From Gambelia wislizenii (lineage: Eukaryota > Chordata > Lepidosauria > Squamata > Crotaphytidae): 64,000 nucleotides of DNA. Made by a program: the position numbers and the translations under genes. The stretch lies in assembly GCA_030847615.1 (NCBI GenBank), contig JAUMIR010000012.1, positions 1,295,501-1,359,500 of the forward strand, read 5' to 3'. Below, in pieces: positions 35,701-47,200 of the stretch (within the stretch, counting starts at the first letter, position 1; every line of letters begins with the position of its first letter). The notes under the pieces were generated by a model, which saw nothing but the letters and a program-made list of their open reading frames with translations, ran no database searches and had not been told where the DNA came from.

Positions 35701-38700
35701 GGAGAAGAGAAGACAGAGAAGTGACATGATACCTATCTTGAAATAGCTGAAGGAATGCCTGGTAGAAGATGGAGCGAGCTTGTTTTCTGCTGCTCCAGAG
35801 GCCAGGATGTGAACCAATGGATTCATATTACAAGAAAAGAGATTCCACCTAAACATTAGGAAGAACATCTTGACTGTGAAGTCAAAGGCTTTCACGGCTG
35901 GCATCTATTGATTTTCCTTGGTTTTTTTCTGGGCTGTGAGGGCATGTTCTGAAGAGTTTCTTTCTGACGTTTCACCTGCATCTGTGGCTGGCATCCTCAG
36001 AGTATGGTTGTGTAGGGGTGTGTGTGGAGTTTATATGCTGTGAACCCCTGTAGGGTAGTATATGTAAATTTGTGTAATTGAATGGTTAGTTTCTGGGTAT
36101 AGAAATGCAAGGCTCGTTTGTGTATGTTTGGCTAATGGTTGGTTTGATGGGCCATTATCTGCTGGGAATCCCCCTGTCCCTGGGTGGAATTCCTTTGCAA
36201 GTGTTGAGTTTTAATTCTACAGGGGTTCACAGCATATAAACCCCAGAAACACTCCTACCCAACCATTCTCTGAAGATGCCAGCCACAGATGCAGGCAAAA
36301 TCTCAGAAAGAAACTATTCCAGAACACGGCATCCTCACAGCCTGGAAAAAAACAAGGAAAATCTTGACTGTAAGACCTTTTTGAGAGTGGAATATGGACT
36401 GCCATGGAAGGTGGTGGGCTTTCCAACTTTGGAGGCCTTTAAACAGGGGTTGGATGGGCATCTTTCAGGAGCACTTGTTGTGTATTCTTGCATGGCAAGA
36501 GGTCAGACTAGATGGCCTTTGGTGACACCTTCCAATGCTAAGATTTTATGATTCTAAATCTGATTCATAATTTTCCATACTCTATTGCTTAGACAATAAG
36601 AACACCGGCAAACCTGAACGCTGACACATTCTTCATGGTGACCAGCTGCCTGAGCCCTTCCAAATCAACGGAGCACCCTCTGAAATCCAAAGTGATCTTC
36701 TTTGTACATCTTCTTAGGATAGAGCACAGCACGTAGACATTGGATGAAGTGAGAGAGACACCCAAGAAAGAGAGGTCAGGCCTGAGTTCCAACGCCAAAT
36801 GCTGCAACAGATACGTGTTTTCCATTTCGTGGACGCAATGGAAAAGTTCTAGAAGTCTGTCCGGACTGAAATCCCTTATTGGGAGTTTCCGGATGTATTT
36901 TGAGAGGTTCTTCTGCTTCTTGGTGACCATCTTCTCCACGTCCAGCTCTGCTTCTTCTCCAAAAAGGAACGGAGAGATGAGAGTCTCCTCTAAGGAGAGT
37001 AAGCCAGACAAGAAACGAGGCACCAAGTCCCACGAGGAAGAGAGGGATCTCTTAGACCTGGAGAGCAAGCGAAGGTGTTGGGTGAGTTTCTTGTCCTTGA
37101 TCTCTTTGGCTAGGACCAAATGCAGGGCCAGCAAGAAATTCTGGACAACGAAACTGGAAAACACAAACCCACCATGTTCCTCCCTTCCACTGCTGGGCTT
37201 TTCCAGGAACGGGAATGGTACCACTAGCCGGTAGTCCAGAGCAAACTCTCTCACTTCCCCGGAAGCGAAATGGGAGCTCGTGAACACGTGTTGGTGATTT
37301 TGCTCCAGGTTCCAGGCCATTTGGGCTAAGGAGGCAAGGCACCTGTGCTTTAGGTGGACCTCTTTCTCTGTCGCACCTGCCAGAGTTTGAAGAAGGGACT
37401 TCACAAAGAGGCCGGTGAGCGTGGAAGAGGATTCTTTGCCTCCTGTTTGGAACACCGACTCGCAGATGAACCGGCACAGCTCAGGATGGCGGCAGTGGCT
37501 GAAAAAGTAGGGAGAGTTTCGGATCAGACTCACAGCCCCGTCACAGGTAGGGAGGCCTTCAAAATATCGTGCAAGGTACAGTTCGGCTTGCTGCGTGGAG
37601 AACCCCATTAGCTCCAGGATCTTGTCTGCTCTGGGTAAACACTGGTGCTGTTTGTCCTTGGGTCGCGCTGTGAGTAGCAGCGTACATCCGTTGAGTACCT
37701 TCTTCTGGAAGAGACCGGCCAAGGTTGCTGTAAGGCCGCAAGGCTCCCCATGAGGTGGGCTCTCTGGGCATTGCTTAGCGAAGCCATCTTGATCCTTCAG
37801 CTCTTCGAAACCATCAAAAATGAGGAGGACTTTTTCTGGGTTGTGTAGGATGTACCCGTAGACTTTATCGAGCTCCTCCTGAGACTGGGCAGAGCGCTCG
37901 AACAGGAGGGTCCGGAGGTTTTGCCTATTCTCAACATTCAGCCTCCGGCAATCAAATCGGAAGACAAAGTCATATTCTGGCCACTGGCCATTGGACCACT
38001 CAAGGCAAATCTTTTGGGCCAGGAGGGATTTCCCCATCCCTGCCTTCCCCAGGACTACAATGACTTTGGTGCCGGGGTCCTTCCTCCCTGGGGTCTGGAA
38101 GAGCTGCTTCCTCTCCACCAGGGCCTTCTTCCCCTTCTCCTCCGGGTCACCAGGCCTTGGGTCCATGTTCCTCCCGCTTTTGGGTTCTGTGGGAAGCTGA
38201 GCCAGGTTGCCCTCGATGTAGAGGCGGTCCAGGGAGGTTTCTCGCTCCATCTGCCCAGATTGGCAGGCGGCCTGGAAGTGTCTTTTCAGCTCTGTGCAGA
38301 AAGCATCCACTGACTCTGGAGGAGGAAGAGGAGGGGAAGAAGAAAAAGATGATGATGAAGAAGAAGAAGAAGAAGAGGAAGAGGAGGAGAAAGGAGGAAG
38401 CAGAAGAAGAAGGAGAGAGAAAGAGGGGAGGAAGGAGGAGGAGGAAGAAAAGGAAGAGGAAGAAGAAGAGAGGAGGAGGAGGGGAAGAAGAAAAAGATGA
38501 TGAAGAGGAAGAAGAGGAAGAGGAGGAGAAAGGAGGAAGAAGAAGAAGAAGAGGAGAGAAGGAGGGGAGGAAGGAGGAGGAAGAAGAAAAGGAAGAGGAA
38601 GAAAAAGAGAAGAGGAGGAAGGGAAGAAGAAAAAGACGATGAAGAGGAAGAAGAGGAAGAGGAGGAGAAAGGAGAAAGAAGAAGAAGAGAGAAGGAGAGG

Positions 38701-41201
38701 AGGAAGGAGGAAGAGGAAGAGGAAGAGGAGGAGAAAGGAGGAAGAAGAAGAAGAGAGAAGGACAGGAGGAAGGAGGAAGAAGAAGAGAGGAGGAGGAGGG
38801 GAAGAAGAAAAAGATGATGAATAGGAAGAAGAAGAGGACAGGAGAAAGGAGGAAGAAGAAGAAGAAGAGAGGAGGAGGAAGAGAAGGAGGAAGAGGAGGG
38901 GAGAAAAGATGAAGAAGAAAAAGAAAAAAGGGAGGAAGAGGAAAAGAAGGTGGCGAGAGGATACTCCATAAGACTCTCTGTCTCTGGAAGAGCATATGCG
39001 CACATGTATTAATTTTTTAAAACCCCTTCCTTTCCTCCCCAGGTGTCGTGCCTGGTCCCTTCCTCCCACCCCCTTTCCATTCATACACCAACCCTGTGAA
39101 GTGGGTTCGGTTGCACCCCCAACCCCGCCAGAGACCACGTGGCTGAGAGCCGAGAGGAGGGTGCGGATGCGACTTACCTGGCCTTTTGTGAGTTTGTTCA
39201 GAAGGAACCAGGAGGCTTTTAGGAGGTTCTCTAACAGCCAGGCCTTCACCTGTGAATAAACAAGGGGTCCCTTGAGAGACAGCAGAGACAAAATCCTCCC
39301 CCTTGCCCCAAAATGTGCATGTCAGAGACAGGGTTTTTTTCTGCTCCCTTTCTCTCTCTCTGATCTATCTTGCATTTTGTCTGCTGAACTCTGCCTTGCA
39401 TGCATTCTCTGTTGGTGATTGCACAGCCTTTTAAAAGAAATACAGCCACTGTAGTGCAAAGCATTGGGTCTTTCTTTCTTTCTTTCTTAAATACAAGCCC
39501 CAGGGTCCAGCAATCCTATTTTAAATAACCACTATCGCTTCCTGAAGAGGTTTGATTTTGTCAGGTTTTGGAAGTTAAGCAGGGCCTGGCTTGGTTTGTG
39601 TTTGGAAGCAAGACCACCAGGAGGGAAGGAGGGAATCGCTGGTGGAACAAGGAGAGAATCATGCCGGAAATCCAGAAGATGCATTGCTGCCAGTCAGAGC
39701 CGATGATACTGGCCTAGGTGGGTTAATTTAGTCCTGTCTTCCTTTGCAGAAGATCCATGCTCAGTCCTCAAGGACGGCATCTCCAGGGAGGGCTGGGAGG
39801 TGACAGTACTGGCCTAGATGGACGCCCAAGGGTCTGACTCGAAATACGGCAGCTTCCTATGCTCCTGATCTTGTCTGATTTTGGAAGCTGAGCATGGTCA
39901 AAGTTTGATGGGAGATCACCGGGGGGCCGGGGGGCTGGGAGAAACCCCCTCCTGAGGCCCTGGAGGGAGACACAGCTGCCGGCCAGAGTTGGCCACACTG
40001 GGGTAGATGGACCTCCCCAGGGTCTGAGCCAGCATAAGGACAGACTCCTGCGTTCCTAAACTGAGACAGCAACAGGGCACAGGGTCTCTCAACGCTCAGC
40101 TGCATTTTGTGGTTGCAGAGACTCCAACATTTCCACTCATGAAAACCAGGGCCATCTTGACCACATCAGAGTGGGGTCAAGATGGCAAAGGGTTATTCAT
40201 GAGGAAGAACAGACAAGCTAGGAGAAGTGGCAGCAGTTTGCTTTTGCCTGAGCTCGTCCATGCTGAGTCCATTCGTTGCAAATGACGTGTGCACTTTGGG
40301 CTCAGTTTGCAGCCATTGAAGTAATCTGAGGACAAAGGGGGTAGTGAGCAGAGGAGAGAGGAACCACGACAGGGGACTAATCCAGACTGTCTCTGCCAAA
40401 TCAGGGCAGTTGGAGGGCATGTAAGTGCACGCTTGTGAAAGAGTGGAAGAAGCACTTTCATGGATGAGTCTTTGCTAGCAACCCAGGTGCCTGCAGGCAG
40501 TTGGCAGTCTGCTCAAAATTGGTCAGCGGTTCAGGATGGAGACTCAGTCCGCTCCTGATTACAGTTGGCCCTCTGCTTCCATGGAATCTGCATCCACAGA
40601 GTCAACCATCCACAGCTATATATATTCAAAAAGCAAACCTTGCCGTTCACCATTTTATATAACGCTTTCATCAGCACTGTCTCGCACAATCCTAAATATA
40701 CACTGGACTGACTATGTGACGAACGTTGCTGTCCTAGAGCAAGCAGGGATCACCAGCATTGAGGCCATGATATTGAGAACACAGCTGCGCTGGGCAGGTC
40801 ACGTTTCTAGGATGGAGGACCATCACCTCCCAAAAATAGTACTCTACGGTGAACGCGCCATGGGTCAGCGTAAGAGGGGCGCTCCAAAAAAGCGATACAA
40901 AGACTCCCTGAAACAACATCTCAGGCTTAAAATTGATCACCAACAATGGTCTGCCCTGGCCTCACATCAGGAGGCATGGAGACGCACTATCCACAGTGAT
41001 CTTGGATTGGCCTTTTCAGTCATCAGCGCACCTGCAGAAAGCATGGGATAAGTCCTTCCTGAATCTTCATTTGCAAAGAAAAAAGCCAGATCATATATTC
41101 AAAAAGCAAACCTTGTCATTCACCATTTTATATAAGGGGCATGGTTGACTAAGCCATTGTATATAATGGGACTTGAGCATCCATGGATTTTGGTATCCAT
41201 G

Positions 41202-41234
<33 letters not shown>

Positions 41235-44200
41235 TGTGTCCTGGAAGCAAACCGCAGCAGATAGCAGCGTTGTGGGTGTTTCACCTGCTGTGTGATGGCA
41301 GCACAGAACCGCTGGGGGGCAGCAGCAGCAAAAGTTACAAAATTTGAACATAGAGTCTGGAAGAACCAAAATGCACATTCTGTCAAATATGGCTCTGCAT
41401 TTTCTTTTGTGTGTGTGTGTGTGTGTTTAATTTGATCTTTTTAATTAGCAGCTGTGGGAGGCTTTGGTCCAGACCAGGAATGCAACACACAGGGATGGTG
41501 GGCATTTAACCCTTCCTTGCCCTAGTTCCTTTCCCCCACCAGCTCCAACACTATGATTGGTTGCTGGAGGGAGGATGCTGCAATGCCAACAGAAGCTTCT
41601 CATCTACAATTTTTGGGATTGGGACCACAGTGTGGGTGAACCTGTGGCACTATCTGGCCATAGTCCCGGTCCAGTGGTAAGGGATCAATGATGGCTAAGC
41701 AATGAGTTCCATTGGCCAACTGCTCTCACTGTCAAAAGAGGTTCCTTCTAATGTCCAGTCGAAATCTACCCTCCTGTAACTTCAAACCATTAGACCTGGT
41801 CCTCCCCTCTGGGGCAGCAGAGAACAAACTTCCCCCCTTCTCCACTCTGGGCAGCCCTGGAGGTATTTAAAGAGGGCAGTCATATACCCCACACATCTTC
41901 TCTTCAAAAGGCTGAACATGCCCAACTCCTCCAACCTTTCCTCATACGTTTGGTCCTCCATCCCTCTTCTCCGGCTCCAACTTGTCTCTATCCTTCTTGA
42001 AATATGTGCACCATTACCCTGGAGTAGTCCCACGTTGCAGCTTGAAGTGAATTGGACTTAACACTTCTCTCCTAAGTATTCTTACACAGAAAGTAAGCCC
42101 CATTGAACCCAGAAAAATTTACTCCCCAAACCCTAGCTAACTCACGGGGTCGCTACAAGACGACAGGCCACTTGAAGGCCCATACACATACATTTATATC
42201 TCTTACACACATAGCACACTTGCTCCAACCTGGTGTCCAGGTAGGTTGGACTGCAACTCCAAGTATCCCCAGTATGCAGGATAATGGGAGTCATAGTACA
42301 AATGGCCATGCTGGTTGAGAGGATGGCGGTTGCAATTCACACCCATCTGGAAGGCCCCAGGTTTAAGGAAGGCAGATGTGCAGAATGGGACCCCAATTCA
42401 AGTTGGAGCAACAGTTGTGATACTGTGTGTGGCTGCCTATTCGTTTCCAGGCACAGTACAAGGTGTTGGTTATGACCTTTAAAGCCCTACGTGGCTTGGG
42501 TCCAACTTATCTCCGGGACCGCCTCCTTCCGTACGACCCTCCCCATGCATTTCGGTCCTCTGGGAGGAATCTGTTACAGCCTATGAAAACAAGGCTGTCG
42601 GTGACCTCCCAGAGGGCCTTCTCTGCTGCTGCTCCCAGATTATGGAATGGCCTGCCGGACGAGATCCGTCTTATTACCACCTTAGACAGCTTTAAAAAAG
42701 CTGTCAAGACGGATCTTTTCTGGCAGGCCTTTCCTGAATAACTATCCCGGCCCAAGACTCGGCTGTCCTTTCTAGGCTGTGATTGTATGTTTTAATTTTT
42801 TTCTTCTAATTTATATATATTTTTAATTATTGTATGTTTTTAATCCTTCATAATTTAATAATATTTTAAGGGGTGGGTGGGCTAGGGTATTGTGATTATG
42901 GAGTTTTTATATTGTAAGCCGCCCTGATTGCGTTGCAGAGGGGTGGGATAGAAATAAAATTTTATTATTATTATTACTACTACTACTACTACTATGATAC
43001 TCACCGGGAGAGTAGTTTCCACCATGGACATCCCCAGGTCTGGGCGGCCAGTTGATTTGCTGGATGAGAGGCTCGGCGGTCAAGATAACTTGGATATCTT
43101 TTGGGCTGAGAAGGCAATACTCCAGGTTAGGACTTGCAGAAGACCCTGGGAATTAAATTGCAAGTCAGAGAAACTCAGAAACACAGAGAGAAGGTCTTCA
43201 GCAGGACTTTTTGGAGTGGCAGAATTGCCAAAGACAAGGAAAGGGGCTCTGGGTACAACATACCCTCCAACTGTCCCGATTTGTCAGGGACAGTCCCAAT
43301 TAATCCTCTATCATCCCACTTTTTCCCCCAAATGTTTTTCAAATCTCCAGCTTCTCTCTCTTTTCCCCACTTTCCCCCTTTTTTCTCAGGTTCTGGACCG
43401 GCTTTTTAACTCAATGGGGAAGAGGAAAAGAAGTGGGTGGAATTTTTCTTTTTCTTTTCTTTTTATATAGACTGAACAAGATGCCCCCTCCTCAGAAAAA
43501 AATCCCATATTTTGAGCCCTTCAAAAAAGACAGAAATCTGCCCATCATGCAATTTATGAATCTGGAAAATATGTTAATTTTACAGAGAAACACAGGGCTA
43601 AATTAAATGATATAAAATCAATATAATCAAATTATATTTCCCTTTGGTACTGAGGCAGAACACAAACTGCCTGATCGTGAACCCTGTGTGCCAAGAATTT
43701 TTAGTCTCTTCTTGCTATTTAGGTATTAGTTTATTTATTGAATTAGTCTATTGATTGCAAACAATTACAGATATTAAAACAACCTTATTGCTGTTTGGAA
43801 AACCTGGAGACCCTCTCTCAGACTTGAGAGCTGAACCCAACCCCTAAACTGGAAACCCAAGGGCATTTTGCCGAACTTGCTTGTCGGCACGCTCTGCTTT
43901 GCCTACCCAAGCTCTTTGGAGGCCTCCCCACTGGAGCGATGGTGGTCACCAAAAACTGGACGTGGAAATTGGACTGGGGGAGGTCAGCGATGGGGCAGCC
44001 GCTCACGATAGAGGCGCCATTCACGATACACACAGCTTGTGAGTGGGCTAGAGGAGACGGAGAGGAAGGACAAAAACAAGAGAACCATGAAAGTAGGGAG
44101 GTCAGTTTATTGGGTCACATTTTGGGGGCTGTGCTTTTACTTATTCTTTCATGCACTTTTACTGGTTGTCCCACCATATCCATGGATTTGGTATCCACAG

Positions 44201-47200
44201 ATTTAAGTATTCACGGCTTGAAAATATTCTTTAAAAAATAATAATCCAAAAAGCAAACCTTGACTTTGCCATCTTATAGAAGGGACACCATTTTGCTATG
44301 CCATTGCATATAATGGGACTTGAGTATTCACGGATTTTGGTATCCACGGGGGTCCCGAACCAAACCCCAGTGAATATGAAGGGACACCTGTATTCATGGC
44401 TTGAAAACATTCTTTAAAAAGTAATAATCCAAAAAGCAAACCTTGATTTTGCCATCTTATTATATAAGGGACACCATTTTGCTGCGCCATTGCATAGAGC
44501 GGGACTTGAGTATCCACGGATTTTGGTATCCACGAAAGGGGGTCCTGGAACCAAACCCCAGCGAATGTGAAGGGACAACTGTATTTTTTTAAATTTGTGC
44601 AAGGCACCTCAAGTTTCATGGGGGGTGAGGCAGGATGTAATAGAAATCAATCAATCAATCAATCGATAGATAGATAGATAGATTTTCCTTGGGTTTTTTT
44701 TCCGGGCTGTGAGGCCGTGTTCTGGAATAGTTTTACTGGTTGTCCTTCCATATTCACGGATTTGGTATCCACGGATTTAAGTATTCATGGCTTGAAAATA
44801 TTCTTTAAAAAATAATAATCCAAAAAGCAAACCTAAACGGCTTCACAGCCTGGAAAAAACCCAAGGAAAATCTATGGATGCCGTGAAAGCCTTCAACTTC
44901 ACAATCAATCAATCAATCAATCAATTGATTATAATAGCAAGAAGAAGATGATTCCATGGATTCCTAGATTCTTGGATAAAAGTCAAATCATTGAGGGGCC
45001 AAAAAAGCGGTCAGTAACATCTGGTAGACTTTGAAACCTGAAACAATTTTGAAGAAGAAGAAGATGATGATGATCACCACCACCATCATCATCTATGTTA
45101 TGCTACTAATCATAAAGACTTGCTTCCTTTTTTCTTCTCACTCCCTTCCTGAACCTCCTCTTGTTTCTGCTGCCATTTAAAATGCTCTTAAATTGTTTTA
45201 ATTTAACACTGTTTTCAGTGGGATCGTTTATTTTTAATAGGCTTTTAACGTCTTCTTTTCTATTCTGATTGGTTTTTCTTTCTCTGTATTTTATTTTAAT
45301 CTCCATTGCCAGCCACCTTGACCCGCATATTGGGGGAAAAGCTTAGATATAAATCAAAAGAACGGAAATTAAAATTAAAATTAAAATATTGTGGAATTCC
45401 TGCACCCCCAGCTGTGCAAGAAAGCCCATGTTTACCCAGAAGGGGGTTTCAATTTTGGGAAGACCACCAGAGTCTTCCACAAGCAGTTCTTGCAACGCGT
45501 GATCCATGCGCAGACCCCCAGGCGCAACGGCAGCTAGTGCAACTGGCGACTCACCTGTTTTCCGGCGTTTGGGCTCCGGGGCATCAGAGCAGCTGCCTGT
45601 GGGGAGAAAGCCATCCAGATGAAGGCCTCCAGGAGACTTTGGACAGCCTAAGAGCCATTCTAGGACATTTGCTTTCACTGCTGCAATTCTTAAAGGCAGT
45701 CGTGCCTGATGGTTTCTTTGTCAGCCGGGCATTGAATTTGCCCTGGGTTTTAGTCTGAACTTTAAAACTTCAGCCCCAGACACTGAACCCTGTCCCCACC
45801 TCAAATAGGTTCAATATCTTGCAGAGTGCACTTAAAGTTCACACTGAAACTCGGAACAGATTCACTGCCGCTGATGTTGACATGGAAGCCACCAGGCACT
45901 GCTGATTAAACTTTATTAAAGTCTGGATTGAAAACAGGGTGGATTCACTGACCCTGAGCCACCAGTTGCAGCTGCTTAAACTTTAAGCTTCTTTTAAACC
46001 TTACAGCAATCCATTCAAGAGCTGGGGGATTATGGGACCTGTAATCCAATGCATCTGGAAGGCATCGGCTTGGGGGAAAGCCTAGAATTCAGCCCATTGT
46101 AAAACCAGATGTTGCTGTCTGGAAACAGCAATATTTCGATATTTCGTGGAGGAGAAAGTTAAAAAGTCTTTTGTATTTTTGGGGGGGGAGTGAATGCCCA
46201 CCTGTGGAGACCCCAGGAGTGTAGCTATAGGGATAGGAGACAAAATGAGAGCAGTGTGCCCCCAAATAAGAATTCTCATACCCCTAAACTGTCCCAATTT
46301 GGCTGGGACAGTCCTGATTAATCCTCTGCCATCCCAGTTTTCCAGTTGCTTTTAAAATGTTCTGGTCTCTCTTTCCTCCACCCACTTTTCCCCTTTGTCC
46401 TCGGCTCATTTCAATTGCTGCAAACTGAGTGCAAAGTGCAAAAGTAGTTTAACTCATCAGAGAGCAGAGGAGAGGAGGCTGGAGTCTTGCTCTTCCCAGT
46501 CAGCTCAGGAAAAAGCAAACCGCTGCAGCCGCTCCTGACTTGTGTGGTCTTCCTCACTGATAACTTCTGCCATCCTGACCATGCTCTGGTGCTGGTTGGC
46601 CAGATGCATCATGGATTTCCTCCGTTTGAAATCATAGAATCATAGAACTGCAGAGTTGGAAGAGACCACGAGGGCCATCCAGTCCAACCCCATTCTGCCA
46701 CGCAGGAAATCACGATCAAAGCATCCCTGACAGATGGCCATCCAGCCTCTGTTTAAAGACCTCCAAGGAAGGAGACCCCACCACAATCCCAGACAGTGTA
46801 TTCCATAGAATCCTAGAGCTGGAAAGGACCCCCAAGAGCCATCCAATCCAACCCCATTCTGCCACGCAGGAATACACAATCAAAGCATCCCTGCAGATGG
46901 CCATCCAGCCTCTGTTTAAAGACCTCCAAGGAAGGAGACCCCACCACACTCCGAGGGAGTGCGTTCCACTGCCGAACAGCTCTTACTGTCAAAAAGTTCC
47001 TCCTCATGTTGAGGTGGAATCTCTGTTCCTGGAGCTTGCACCCATTGCTCCGTGTTCCCATCTCTGGAGCAGCAGAAAACAAGCTCACTCCATCCTCAAC
47101 GTGACATCCCTTCAAATACTTAAACAGGGCTATCATATCGCCTCTTAACCGTCTTTTTTCCAGGCTAAACATACCCAGCTCCCTAAGTCTCTCCTCATAA

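Noticed and set aside
38157..38824. Lys/Glu-rich plus-strand ORFs resembling acidic-basic nuclear proteins
   Set aside because: They are the GAA/GGA strand of the same tract, antisense to CIITA, with no conserved sequence.
36589..39291. A single 900-residue minus-strand ORF covering the CIITA NACHT exon and ~300 Ser/Leu/Phe/Pro-rich residues
   Set aside because: The low-complexity part is the pyrimidine tract of intron 7 read through. A clear acceptor at 38316-38317 and an exon 7 in a different frame show that the tract is intronic.
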